From: Pseudomonadota bacterium
GTDB lineage: Bacteria; Pseudomonadota; Alphaproteobacteria; Acetobacterales; Acetobacteraceae
NCBI GenBank assembly: GCA_021780935.1
Contig: JAJXXT010000101.1
Coordinates: forward strand, 1-44,161
DNA length: 44,161 bases
Reading direction: 5' to 3'
The translations under genes and the position numbers were made by a program. Shown one piece after another: positions 8,186-16,827 of this stretch. Every line of letters starts with the position of its first letter. Position 1 is the first letter of the stretch. The notes beneath the pieces were generated by a model, which saw only the letters and a program-made list of their open reading frames with translations, had not been told where the DNA came from and did no database searches.

Positions 8186-9754
8186 CTATTGTGCCGCGGC
8201 GACCCGCCGCCGATTCCACCAGCGAGAGCGGAGCATCGTTGCGACAAAACCCTCCGCCGTGCCGAGCGAACTGCCCGACAAGACCCACGCGATCGCCATC
8301 ACGACGCCGAACGACAGGATAAGCGCAATACTGGCGCCGAGGGCGAGACCTAATTCAGCCCAGCGGCTCATGAAGACGCTATCTCGTGACCAGCCGAGGC
8401 CGGTCCCGTAGGCGGCCAGCGACACAAGGCAGCCCGAAATCACGAGGCGAATGGCTGTTCCGGCCGTTCCACGAGGAATTGAGACGCCCGCTCGTAGCAA
8501 TGCAACGAAATATAGCGATGCCTCCAAGAATACGCAGGACGCCGACACCCATACGACTGCGAGGATGTCGTGCCAACGAATAACAATGATCGTTCCGATG
8601 AGCTTTGCCGCGGAACTGATGCCGACGACCACAAAGCTGCATGAAATACCACCCCTGGCGCGCAGAAACGATGAAGACACGTAACTGGCTGGCGCGATAA
8701 CGTTGACCGATGCGAAGTACGCGACAAGAGGAATCGCGGCCAACCACTTTGTGCCGAGAAGCGCAGGGACGAACAGTCCGGAAAACGCGGAGAGAGCGAG
8801 GGCTGCCGGCGACGCCAACGCCGATAGTACGAGCATCGCGGTTATGGGCGATATGCCATCGTCCATTGACTCGCGATTGGCGGTCGCGAAGGCGGGGAAG
8901 AGCACCGCTGCGACCGGCCCGATAAGCTCGGTTATTGGCAGCATCGCAACCTCGCCGGCAAGGAGATATGTGCCGAAAACAGTAGCGCCTAGAACCGGGG
9001 CGACAACGAACGCATCAGTCTTGTCCCAGGCTATGCCGATGACGCTGGAGGCCCAACTCCAAAGCGAAAACCCGGCAATCTCGCGCCACGCGTCCAAGCG
9101 CAAGCGCGGCCGGTACGGATGATAGTAGTATGTCATCGCGAGACGGATGATCTTTGACGTTGCGATTCCGGCGATGAGCGCGAAATAGCTGCGCGTTTCG
9201 AGCGCCGCGCCGATTGCCACGACGACTTGAGCGATCCTCGGAACAAACAGTATCCGGAATTCCATCTCGAACTTGAGGTTCCGGCGGAACTCGGCGTAGG
9301 CGACATTCTCAAAACCACCGACGAGGGACAAGGCTGCAAGAATGTCGAGCAACAAGACGAGCCGGGCGTCGCCGAACCAAACCGAAATGTAAGGGGCGGC
9401 CAGAGCGACGAAGGCCGCCGTGATCGCCGCACGCATGAGCTGAAGGGTGAAAGCACTGTCGTAGAGATGTTCTCCGCCGGTGCGGTGCTGAACCAGGGCG
9501 TCACGCAGGCCGACCTCGGACAGGGTGTCGACGACCTGGGCGAACATTGTTGCCATGGCGACAAGACCGAAATCAGCCGGAACGAGAATGCGGGCAAGAA
9601 CAAGCGTGCTGATAAAGCCAAGGGCACGGGAGGCCATGCGCCAGCCGACCATCCACGCCGAGCCCTTGGCAAAGCGCCCCAGCAAAGACACGGAGCTCGC
9701 TGGCGATGCGCGGGGCGTGGAAATGTCCTGAGGCATTGCAGACGAACTTAGCAT
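8186..9754 (-). CDS. Polysaccharide/O-antigen flippase (Wzx/MOP family)
   Basis: A 522-residue polytopic membrane protein with about 12-14 predicted helices. The N-terminal WMVGWRMASRALGFISTLVLARILVPADFGLVAMATMF is characteristic of MOP-superfamily oligosaccharide flippases of the WzxC/RfbX type, which flip lipid-linked repeat units across the inner membrane. ATG 9754 is used; ATG 9736 (MPQDIS) is an alternative six codons in. It converges on the methyltransferase gene, completing a glycan island. No Wzy polymerase or ligase is visible in the window, so those functions must lie elsewhere. Confidence 0.88.
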   Translation of the reverse strand: MLSSSAMPQDISTPRASPASSVSLLGRFAKGSAWMVGWRMASRALGFISTLVLARILVPADFGLVAMATMFAQVVDTLSEVGLRDALVQHRTGGEHLYDSAFTLQLMRAAITAAFVALAAPYISVWFGDARLVLLLDILAALSLVGGFENVAYAEFRRNLKFEMEFRILFVPRIAQVVVAIGAALETRSYFALIAGIATSKIIRLAMTYYYHPYRPRLRLDAWREIAGFSLWSWASSVIGIAWDKTDAFVVAPVLGATVFGTYLLAGEVAMLPITELIGPVAAVLFPAFATANRESMDDGISPITAMLVLSALASPAALALSAFSGLFVPALLGTKWLAAIPLVAYFASVNVIAPASYVSSSFLRARGGISCSFVVVGISSAAKLIGTIIVIRWHDILAVVWVSASCVFLEASLYFVALLRAGVSIPRGTAGTAIRLVISGCLVSLAAYGTGLGWSRDSVFMSRWAELGLALGASIALILSFGVVMAIAWVLSGSSLGTAEGFVATMLRSRWWNRRRVAAAQ

Positions 9755-9826
9755 GCGGGCGGGTGCCGCTCCATGGCTTCAACCAACTGCAATGGTTGGG
9801 ATCACCATTCTTAATCTTGGCGGCCG

Positions 9827-11086
9827 CTAGCGGCCGGCGGCGGACAGGAATTCGATCTGCCAGCGCATTTCCTCGGTGGTGAGGGGGAAGGCGTTGCCGG
9901 GGGCGGGGCGCAGGACGGTCTCTGGCGCGAGGCGGGCGAGGAGGGTCTGGAGGGGGCCGGCGACGCGCATGGTGAAGCCGGCCTTCCAGAGCAGGCTGAC
10001 CAGGCCCTTGCCGCTGCGCAGCGAGGCGGCGCGCTCCACGACGGCGGGGGCGACGCCGGCGGCGACGGCGAGGAGGGCGGTGGCGAGGCGGGTTTCGCCG
10101 CGGTGCACGGCATCCAGCAGGGCGGCCTCGTCGAGGCGGCCGTTGGCGGCGATGTGGCGGGCCTCGGCGAGGGCGTCGGCGGCGTCGGGACTGGCGGGGG
10201 ACGGCGGCGGCGGCATCAGGCGGGCGGTGAGGCGCTGGCGCAGCTCGGCGGTGGTGGCGGGGTCGAGGTCGGCGCGGGCGGCGAGTTCCTCGAGCAGGCA
10301 GGTGGCGACGATCTCGGAGAGGGCGGCGGCGGCGCGGGCGGTGAGGCGCGGGCGGCGGACCAGCGGGCCGTGCCAGTTGGGGTGGGTGGCGGCCTCGGCG
10401 ATGAGGGCGTCGAGGGTGGCCTCGCGGATGGCGGCGGTGGGGTTGGCGAGCAGCGCCTCCACGGCCTCGGCATCGGCCATGGCGGCGATGCGCTCGGCGA
10501 CCTCCTCCGGCAGGCCGGGGCGGCGGGCGATGGCGATGGCGGTGGCCGGACAGGGCGGGGCTGCGAGGAGGGCGAGGAGGTCGGCCTGGGTGAGGATGGG
10601 CGAGAGGCGCAGCACGGGTTCGGCGACCGGCAGCGCGGTGTCGGCGGCGAGGCGCAGGATGAGGGCGCGGGGCGCGGCGGCCATGTCCTTGACGACATCG
10701 GCGATGGCGGCGCGGACGCGGACGGCCTCGTCGGCGACCAGGCCTTCGAGCGTGTCGAGGACGCGTTCGCCGAGGCTGGCGCGGCCCGGGGCGGCCATGG
10801 AGGGAAGCAGGAGAGCGAGTTTGCGGGCGAGCAGGGTGCGGACGCGCTCGTCCACGTCGCGGGCGAGGATGGCGTCGGCGGCGGGCGGGGCGGCGGCGTT
10901 GAGGGCCAGCGAGGCGCGGACGGTGACGGCGTGATCGCGGGCCAGGGTGACGAGGATGGCGGCGTCGGTGCCGGCGGCGGCGAGGCGGACGCGGGCGGAT
11001 TCGCCGGGCGGGATGAGGTCGCGGATGGCGGCGGCCGGGGTGGGCTTGGGTTGGGGCGGCGTCTGCTGGGGTTGGGCGGCGCTCAT
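9827..11086 (-). CDS. DUF2336 domain protein
   Basis: A 419-residue, alanine-rich, largely helical protein with HEAT-like repeats. Sections such as ILVTLARDHAVTVRASLALN and ILARDVDERVRTLLARKLALLLPSM (residues about 45-95) are the recognisable DUF2336 core. The second half continues the helical-repeat pattern. No catalytic motif is visible. DUF2336 proteins are common in alphaproteobacteria and often lie near c-di-GMP or two-component genes. Here the neighbour upstream is a diguanylate cyclase only about 50 bases away, so cotranscription is likely. The role is unknown; a regulatory scaffold is a guess. Confidence 0.75.
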   Translation of the reverse strand: MSAAQPQQTPPQPKPTPAAAIRDLIPPGESARVRLAAAGTDAAILVTLARDHAVTVRASLALNAAAPPAADAILARDVDERVRTLLARKLALLLPSMAAPGRASLGERVLDTLEGLVADEAVRVRAAIADVVKDMAAAPRALILRLAADTALPVAEPVLRLSPILTQADLLALLAAPPCPATAIAIARRPGLPEEVAERIAAMADAEAVEALLANPTAAIREATLDALIAEAATHPNWHGPLVRRPRLTARAAAALSEIVATCLLEELAARADLDPATTAELRQRLTARLMPPPPSPASPDAADALAEARHIAANGRLDEAALLDAVHRGETRLATALLAVAAGVAPAVVERAASLRSGKGLVSLLWKAGFTMRVAGPLQTLLARLAPETVLRPAPGNAFPLTTEEMRWQIEFLSAAGR

Positions 11087-11137
11087 CGTGCGGCTCCGTC
11101 GGGTGAGGCCCTGGATGGGCGGGGGCGGGTTGGGCGA

Positions 11138-12712
11138 TTAGGGGTTGGGCGGGTGCGGGTTGGGTGGAGGGGTGGCGGCGCCGCTGTCGAAGCCGCCATC
11201 CTCCGGGGCGACGCGCCAGCGGCCGCGGCCGGCGCGTTTGGCGGCGTACATCGCCTGGTCGGCGCGGTGCATGAGGCTGTCGATGCTCTCCCCTTCCCCG
11301 CCCGCTTCCCCTCCCGGTGCCGCGCTGTCGTAGCTGGGGGCATGGGCGGCGGGCATGACGTGGCGCGGCCAGCGGGTGGCGATGCCGATGGACACGCCGA
11401 GGCGGGTGCTGGCGTGGGCCGGGGTGATGGCGGGGACGGCGAGGCGCAGCGCCTCGGCGCGCTCGGCGGCGGTGAGGGAGTCCGCACCGTCGAGCCAGAG
11501 CGCGAACTCGTCGCCGCCGAGGCGGGCGACGAGGTCGGCGGGGCGGACGGTTTCGCGCAGCAGGGTGGCGGCGGCCGTGAGGGCGGCGTCGCCGGCGTCG
11601 TGGCCGGCCTCGTCGTTGAGCGCCTTGAAGCGGTCGAGGTCGGCGAAGATGAGGGTGCCGGGGAGGGCTTCGCGGTCGAGGCGCTCGATGCGGCGGGCGA
11701 TCTCGTCGAGGAAGGCGCGGCGGTTGAGCAGGCCGGTGAGCGGGTCGGTGCGGGCCTGGCGGACCATTTCGCGCTGGATCGCCTCGTGGTCGAGGATGAC
11801 GCGGACGATGCCGACGGCGGAGGCGGCGAGGGTCATTTCGTCGGCGTCCCAGGAGCGGCCGTCGGCGTCGCGCCAGAGCACGATGCCGGCCTGGGCGCCG
11901 AGGCCGTCGTCGCAGGGGCAGGCGAGGACGCGCTCGCCCTCCGGCGCGCGGGCCTGGACGGGGGCATGGCCGCCGGACTCGAGCAGGGTGAGCGCGGTGT
12001 GGCGGATGCGGCCGAAATCGGCGCCGAACGCGTGCAGGACCTGCGGCGAGACGCCGTCGCCGATCATGTCCACGACGACGCAGCCGGCGGCGCCGACGGC
12101 GGTGGCGAGCGAGTGCAGGGCGGCCTGCATCATGCGCGGGGCCATGACCTCCTGGCGCATGCGCCAGAGGATGTGGTCCACGACCTCGCCACGGCGGAGG
12201 GCGGCGGCGAGGGCGGCGTCGTGACGGTCCTGCGCGGTGATGTCCTGGGCGATGCCGCGGGCGCCGGCGCTGCGGCCTTCGGCGTCGAACAGCGGGGCGA
12301 CGGAGAAGGCGAGGCAGACGCAGGTGCCGTCGGCGCGGCGCAGCCAGGCGCGGCGGCGGCGCACCGGGGCCGCGACGTGGAACGGGTTGGTGCCGGCCTC
12401 GCCGTCGGCGCGGGCGATGAGCATGGCGGCGGGCTGGCCGAGCAGGGTGGTGGCCGGCCAGCCGAGCACGGTCTGCGGGTGGATGAAGGCGAAGCGCTGC
12501 TGCGCGTCGGTCTCGAAGGCGAAGTCCGCGGCAAGGGTGGCGAGGTCGCGCCAGCGCTGACGGCTTTCCAGCAGGGCATGCACGATTGGCGGGTGCGCGG
12601 TGGGGAGGGGAGCGGCGGGCGCATGGTGCGCGCAGGCGTGGTCGCCGCCTGAACCCGGGGGTGGTTCCGGGGACGCCGGAGGCGAGCGGAAGCCGGTCTC
12701 AATTTCGAGCAT
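11138..12712 (-). CDS. PAS-GGDEF diguanylate cyclase
   Basis: A 524-residue soluble signalling protein. A PAS/PAC sensor occupies about residues 50-165, ending in the typical ARGIAQDITAQDRHDAAL linker. A GAF-like segment follows (about 180-310), then a GGDEF domain from DPLTGLLNRRAFLDEI on. The active site is the canonical GGDEF (about residues 398-402). An RxxD inhibitory site (RPAD) sits exactly five residues ahead, so product inhibition by c-di-GMP is expected. Between SIGIATRWP and the C-terminal ADQAMYAAKRAGRGR there is an unusual insertion rich in Gly, Ala and Ser. No EAL domain or membrane helix is present. It is probably cotranscribed with the DUF2336 gene and divergent from the Hint gene. 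No Shine-Dalgarno sequence precedes the start used. Confidence 0.92.
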   Translation of the reverse strand: MLEIETGFRSPPASPEPPPGSGGDHACAHHAPAAPLPTAHPPIVHALLESRQRWRDLATLAADFAFETDAQQRFAFIHPQTVLGWPATTLLGQPAAMLIARADGEAGTNPFHVAAPVRRRRAWLRRADGTCVCLAFSVAPLFDAEGRSAGARGIAQDITAQDRHDAALAAALRRGEVVDHILWRMRQEVMAPRMMQAALHSLATAVGAAGCVVVDMIGDGVSPQVLHAFGADFGRIRHTALTLLESGGHAPVQARAPEGERVLACPCDDGLGAQAGIVLWRDADGRSWDADEMTLAASAVGIVRVILDHEAIQREMVRQARTDPLTGLLNRRAFLDEIARRIERLDREALPGTLIFADLDRFKALNDEAGHDAGDAALTAAATLLRETVRPADLVARLGGDEFALWLDGADSLTAAERAEALRLAVPAITPAHASTRLGVSIGIATRWPRHVMPAAHAPSYDSAAPGGEAGGEGESIDSLMHRADQAMYAAKRAGRGRWRVAPEDGGFDSGAATPPPNPHPPNP

Positions 12713-12734
12713 GACGCAATGAGACAGGAGACCG

Positions 12735-12773
12735 ATGAAGACGAAGCTAACGACGAGTCGGGCAAGGCGATAA
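12735..12773 (+). promoter_or_regulatory. Possible 12-codon leader mini-ORF upstream of the Hint gene
   Basis: ATG at 12735 has an ACAGGAG sequence five bases ahead and encodes MKTKLTTSRARR before TAA at 12771. A hairpin with a T-run (12801-12828) follows. This is the layout of a leader peptide plus attenuator, but nothing proves it is translated. Confidence 0.3.
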
Positions 12774-12800
12774 CGAAAAATAGACGATCCTATGACGCCG

Positions 12801-12828
12801 AAAACGATGCTCGAGTCATCGTTTTTTT
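12801..12828 (+). terminator. Hairpin with T-run (possible attenuator or intrinsic terminator)
   Basis: AAAACGATG (12801-12809) pairs with CATCGTTTT (12817-12825) around a 7-base loop, and the T-run covers 12822-12828. It lies in a divergent intergenic region, where a terminator is not expected unless a leader transcript runs towards the Hint gene. Confidence 0.5.
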
Positions 12829-12843
12829 ACGTATCGACGGCAC

Positions 12844-12899
12844 ACGGTCGAACACCGTCTCGTCTGACATTAAAAACCCCAACAAGAGAAAACTTGTTG
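12844..12899. promoter_or_regulatory. Two further short inverted repeats in the Hint leader
   Basis: ACGGT at 12844-12848 pairs with ACCGT at 12854-12858 (5-base loop). CAACAAG at 12880-12886 pairs with CTTGTTG at 12893-12899 (6-base loop). Both lie in an AT-rich tract about 110-160 bases before the Hint start codon. They could be RNA structure or an operator. Confidence 0.4.
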
Positions 12900-13006
12900 T
12901 TGCCCTCAAGATCAGAACCGGGCGAAGATTTGGAGCGGACTGAGGCCTCGGCGATCGCCGACTTGCGCGGTCGTGGTGTCGGCCCGGATGAAAAAGGGGA
13001 ACGACG

Positions 13007-14725
13007 ATGGCGGTCATCAACATTACCTTGGGCGGAACGACCGATGTTTCGTCCACGGACACGGCGGCGACGCTGGATGTCGCGGCTCTCGGCACGCTCA
13101 ACATCACAGGCGTCGGCACCACGGTGGATGTGACGAACGCCGTCGGGCTCGGTATTGCCTTCGACACGTATATTGGTGGCGGTGATACCGAAATCCTGAA
13201 TGCCGGCATCGATCTGTCGGCGCTGTCCAACACCACGCTGGGCGAGACCGTCGGTGGCGCGGCGGTGGGCGGCAGCACGCTGGAGATCGGCGATAGCGGC
13301 AGCCAGATCAGCCTGCTTCAGGGAGTGGCGTTCGAGGGCGGCAACAACCGTCTGATCTTCGACAACGGCACGAGCGCCAATGTCAATGTGCTCAGTTCCG
13401 GCACGCTGTCCTCGACCGACGCGATCGTGCTGAAGGGCGTGACCGGGGCAACGCAGGCGGTATGGTCGCAGAACACGGTGCCGATCATCGGCGGCCCGGC
13501 GCCGGGCGGAACGCTGGAGCTGGAGAACGCCGGCGGTGCCGTTGTCGGGTCGGTCGTGATGTCGGCCGGCAGCTATGCGGCGGATGCGTTCAACGTGACC
13601 AGCGCACCGGGCGGCGGCGTGATCACCGGCGAGTCGGTGGCGTGCTTCCACGAGGGGACGCTGATCGCCGCCGAGGATGGCGAGGTGCCGGTCGAGCAAC
13701 TGGCGATCGGCGACCGTGTGCGCACCGCCGACGGGCGGCTGGGGACGGTGCGCTGGCTCGGGCGGCGGCGGATCCGCTGCGAGCGGCAGCCGAACCCCGC
13801 GGAGGTGTGGCCGGTGTGCATCGAGCCCGGCGCCTTCGCCCCCGGCGTGCCGCGGCGGCGGCTGCTGCTGTCGCAGGACCACGCGGTGTTCACGGCCGGC
13901 AACCTGGTCCCGATCCGCTACCTGGTGAACGGCAGCACCATCCGCGTGCAGCCGCAGAACGTGGTGACGTACTGGCACATCGAGCTGGAACACCACGACG
14001 TGATCTTCGCCGAGGGGCTGACCTGCGAGAGCTATCTCGACACCGGCAACCGCGACGCGTTCGAGAGCGGCGGCGGGGTGACGGTGCTGCACCCGGATTT
14101 CTCCCGCCAGATCTGGGCCACCCGGGCCTGCGCGCATCTGGTGCTGGGCGGCAAGCTGCTGGAGCGGGAGCGGCAGCGGCTGCTGGAGCGCGCCGAGGCG
14201 CTCGGGCATCACATGACGACGGAGCCGCGAGTGCGGCTCGCGACGGGCAGCGGCGCGGTGGCACCCCGGAAAGAGGCGCTGGGCGCGACGCCGGGGCGGC
14301 TGTGCTTTGACATGCCGCGACCTGACGAGCCGCGACTTGACGTGGCGCGGCTGGGCGGGGTGCTGCGGCTGATGTCGCGCAGCGCGGTGCCGGCGGACCT
14401 GGCGGCCGCACCGGGCGGCGACGGCCGCCGGCTGGGCGTCGCGATCAGCCGCCTGCTGGTGAATGGCGAGGCCGTGGCACTGGACGATCCACGGCTCGGC
14501 GCCGGGTGGCACGCACCGGAGATGCAGCCTGATGGCAGCGGCTGGCGCTGGACGGACGGTGAGGCGACGCTCGATTTCCCCGAGGCGCGGGAGGTCGAGG
14601 TCGAGATCGCCATCGCCGGGTCGTACTGGGATGATGGCGACTCCGGCGGGAGCGTGGGCGCGGTGGCCGATCCACAGCAGGCGATGGCCGCGATGCGGCA
14701 GGCGATGGCGCTGCTGGCCGGCTGA
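13007..14725 (+). CDS. Hint-domain (Hedgehog/intein-type) surface protein
   Basis: A 572-residue protein in three parts. Residues 1-205 are Gly/Thr/Asn/Ser rich and beta-repeat-like, resembling an adhesin or extracellular passenger. A Hint_2 module starts at Cys213 (SVACFHEGTLIAAEDGEV) and contains VPVEQLAIGDRVRTADG, LLLSQDHAVFTAGNLVPI and EHHDVIFAEGLTCESYLDTG. The C-terminal region of about 190 residues holds a pentapeptide-repeat linker (435-449) and a small beta-rich end. In Hint proteins the first Cys makes an N-S acyl shift and can drive self-cleavage or ligation; here it follows Ala directly, as expected. No classical signal peptide is seen. A GGGGA site precedes ATG 13007. It may be c-di-GMP-linked, given the divergent cyclase. 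Confidence 0.87.
   Translation: MAVINITLGGTTDVSSTDTAATLDVAALGTLNITGVGTTVDVTNAVGLGIAFDTYIGGGDTEILNAGIDLSALSNTTLGETVGGAAVGGSTLEIGDSGSQISLLQGVAFEGGNNRLIFDNGTSANVNVLSSGTLSSTDAIVLKGVTGATQAVWSQNTVPIIGGPAPGGTLELENAGGAVVGSVVMSAGSYAADAFNVTSAPGGGVITGESVACFHEGTLIAAEDGEVPVEQLAIGDRVRTADGRLGTVRWLGRRRIRCERQPNPAEVWPVCIEPGAFAPGVPRRRLLLSQDHAVFTAGNLVPIRYLVNGSTIRVQPQNVVTYWHIELEHHDVIFAEGLTCESYLDTGNRDAFESGGGVTVLHPDFSRQIWATRACAHLVLGGKLLERERQRLLERAEALGHHMTTEPRVRLATGSGAVAPRKEALGATPGRLCFDMPRPDEPRLDVARLGGVLRLMSRSAVPADLAAAPGGDGRRLGVAISRLLVNGEAVALDDPRLGAGWHAPEMQPDGSGWRWTDGEATLDFPEAREVEVEIAIAGSYWDDGDSGGSVGAVADPQQAMAAMRQAMALLAG
14309..14353. repeat. 15-bp tandem repeat, three diverged copies, within the Hint gene
   Basis: Units at 14309-14323, 14324-14338 and 14339-14353 encode DMPRP, DEPRL, DVARL. 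They form a linker between the Hint module and the C-terminal region. The copies differ more than in other repeats of the window, so this expansion looks older. Confidence 0.7.
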
Positions 14726-14821
14726 CGGCGCCGCCAGCGCCTCGACCAACCGGTCCGATGCGTTGACTCACCGGTTGCGCCTGCGCATGGTCCGCCGCCC
14801 CCACACGGACGGAAACGGACC

Positions 14822-15661
14822 ATGGAAGACGCCGCGCTTGCCGCCACCATCGATGCACTCTGGGAGCGGCGGGAGACGCTGTCGCCGGCGACCGCGGGCG
14901 ATGACCGCGCGGCGGTGGAAACGGCGCTGGGGCGGCTGGAATCGGGTGCGGCGCGGGTGGCCGAACCGACCGGTGCCGGCTGGGTGGTGCATGAGTGGCT
15001 GAAGAAGGCGGTGCTGCTGTCCTTCCGGCTGCATGACAGCGCGCCGATGCCGGGCGCCGGCGGCGCGCCGGTGTGGGACAAGGTGGGGATGCTGTTCGCG
15101 GGGTGGAGCGAGGAGCAGTTCCGCCAGCGCGGGTTTCGCGCGGTGCCGGGGGCGGTGGTGCGGCGCAGCGCCTTTATCGCGCCGGGCGTGGTGCTGATGC
15201 CCTGCTTCGTGAATGTCGGCGCCCATGTCGGCGCCAATACCATGATCGACACCTGGTCCACCGTGGGGTCCTGCGCGCAGGTCGGGGCGAACTGCCATAT
15301 CTCGGGCGGCGTGGGGATCGGCGGCGTGCTGGAGCCGCTGCAGGCGAGCCCGGTGATCATCGAGGATGACTGCTTCATCGGCGCGCGCTCCGAGGTGGCG
15401 GAGGGCGTGGTGGTGGAGCGCGGCGCGGTGCTGTCGATGGGGGTGTTTCTCGGCGCCTCGACGCGCATCATCGACCGCGCGACGGGCGAGGTTTTCTATG
15501 GCCGGGTGCCGGCCTATTCCGTGGTGGTGCCGGGCTCGCTGCCGGGCAGGAAGCTGGCGGACGGCTCGGATGGGCCGTCGCTCTCCTGCGCGGTGATCGT
15601 GAAGCGGGTGGATGCGCGCACGCGGGCCAAGACCTCGATCAACGAGCTGCTGCGCTCGTGA
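14822..15661 (+). CDS. dapD: 2,3,4,5-tetrahydropyridine-2,6-dicarboxylate N-succinyltransferase
   Basis: A 279-residue left-handed beta-helix acyltransferase that succinylates tetrahydrodipicolinate in lysine and diaminopimelate synthesis. An N-terminal helical domain (about residues 1-105) is followed by hexapeptide-repeat sequence. Visible motifs are [41 protein letters not shown] and [30 protein letters not shown]. Length matches the family. It overlaps dapE by four bases (GTGA), so the succinylase route is encoded as a unit. Confidence 0.97.
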   Translation: MEDAALAATIDALWERRETLSPATAGDDRAAVETALGRLESGAARVAEPTGAGWVVHEWLKKAVLLSFRLHDSAPMPGAGGAPVWDKVGMLFAGWSEEQFRQRGFRAVPGAVVRRSAFIAPGVVLMPCFVNVGAHVGANTMIDTWSTVGSCAQVGANCHISGGVGIGGVLEPLQASPVIIEDDCFIGARSEVAEGVVVERGAVLSMGVFLGASTRIIDRATGEVFYGRVPAYSVVVPGSLPGRKLADGSDGPSLSCAVIVKRVDARTRAKTSINELLRS

Positions 15662-16827
15662 GCGAGGCGGCTTCGGACCCGCTGGCGCTGGCGCAGGCGC
15701 TGATCCGGGCGCGTTCGGTGACGCCCGAGGATGACGGGGCGCAGGCGGTGCTGGCGGGGGTGCTGGAACGGCTCGGGTTTCGTGTCGAGCGGCTGCGGTT
15801 CGGGGCGATCGAGAATCTCTACGCGCGGCTTGGCGATGGGGATCCGCATCTGTGTTTCGCCGGGCATACCGATGTGGTGCCGGCGGGGGATGGATGGCGG
15901 TGCGACCCGTTCGGCGCCGAGGTGGTGGACGGCGTGCTGTATGGGCGCGGGGCGTGCGACATGAAGGGCGCGATCGCGGCCTTCGTCGCGGCGGTGGCGG
16001 CGTGGCTGGAGACGGGGCGGCTGGAGACGGGCCGGCTGGCGACGGGGGCGGCGGCTGGTGGGCGGGGGGGCTCGATCTCGCTGCTGATCACCGGCGACGA
16101 GGAAGGCGATGCGGTGGATGGCACGGTGCGGGTGCTGGAATGGATGCGCGAACGCGGCGAGGTGCCGGATTTCTGCCTGGTGGGCGAGCCGACCAACCCG
16201 AGGCTGCTCGGCGAGGTGATCAAGATCGGGCGGCGTGGCTCGCTCAGCGCGCGGATCACCGTGCACGGCGTGCAGGGACATGTGGCGTATCCGCAGCGGG
16301 CGGACAACCCGTGCCACCGGCTGGTGGCGGCGCTGGCGGAGCTGACGGCGCGGCCGATCGATGCTGGAACGGAACATTTTGAGGCCACATCGTTGCAGGT
16401 GACGAGCATCGATGTCGGTAACGCGGCGGGCAATGTGGTGCCGGCACAGGCCTCGGCGCGACTGAACATCCGGTTCAACGACCGCCATTCCGGCGCCTCG
16501 CTGGAAGCATGGCTGCGCGAGGTGGTGGGGCGGCATGCGCCGCGCCACGAGATGGCGGTGACGGTTTCGGGCGAAAGTTTCCTGACCAGGCCGGGGCCGG
16601 CGGTGGCCAAGCTCGCGGCCGCAGTCGAGGCGGCGACGGGGGTGGTGCCGCGGCTCGATACCGGCGGCGGCACCTCCGATGCGCGGTTCATCACGAGGCT
16701 GTGCCCGGTCGCCGAGTTCGGACTGGTGGGGCGGACGATGCACCAGGTGGATGAATGCGTGCCGGTGGCGGAGTTGCGGCAGTTGAGTGCCGCCTATGGC
16801 GCGGTGATCGGGGCGTTTCTCGGATGA
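15658..16827 (+). CDS. dapE: Succinyl-diaminopimelate desuccinylase
   Basis: A 389-residue M20-family dinuclear zinc hydrolase that removes succinate from N-succinyl-LL-diaminopimelate. Metal-site motifs are [12 protein letters not shown] (about residues 66-77), [26 protein letters not shown] and, near the C-terminus, [13 protein letters not shown]. The start is the GTG at 15658 inside the dapD stop overlap. Compared with normal DapE there is a low-complexity insertion at residues 117-135, encoded by a three-copy 15-bp repeat, lying between two catalytic motifs. It overlaps the following membrane-protein gene by four bases. Confidence 0.96.
   Translation: MSEAASDPLALAQALIRARSVTPEDDGAQAVLAGVLERLGFRVERLRFGAIENLYARLGDGDPHLCFAGHTDVVPAGDGWRCDPFGAEVVDGVLYGRGACDMKGAIAAFVAAVAAWLETGRLETGRLATGAAAGGRGGSISLLITGDEEGDAVDGTVRVLEWMRERGEVPDFCLVGEPTNPRLLGEVIKIGRRGSLSARITVHGVQGHVAYPQRADNPCHRLVAALAELTARPIDAGTEHFEATSLQVTSIDVGNAAGNVVPAQASARLNIRFNDRHSGASLEAWLREVVGRHAPRHEMAVTVSGESFLTRPGPAVAKLAAAVEAATGVVPRLDTGGGTSDARFITRLCPVAEFGLVGRTMHQVDECVPVAELRQLSAAYGAVIGAFLG
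16006..16050. repeat. 15-bp tandem repeat, three copies, within dapE
   Basis: Units at 16006-16020, 16021-16035 and 16036-16050 encode [15 protein letters not shown] (residues 117-131). The unit ctggagacggggcgg resembles the engB repeat, in register, at most of its positions. Confidence 0.88.

Noticed and set aside
9781..9799. Hairpin after the DUF2336 gene as a terminator
   Set aside because: The stem has only six pairs (CAACCA/TGGTTG) and no T-run; it is compatible with chance.
10103..12652. An 849-codon Gly-rich open frame antisense to the DUF2336 and GGDEF genes
   Set aside because: Composition is that of a GC-rich shadow frame, and both minus-strand genes have clear domains with conserved motifs.
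12719..12943. A 74-codon ORF ahead of the Hint gene
   Set aside because: It has no plausible ribosome binding site and no motif, and it crosses three hairpins; the region looks like leader RNA. The short MKTKLTTSRARR frame is the better candidate.
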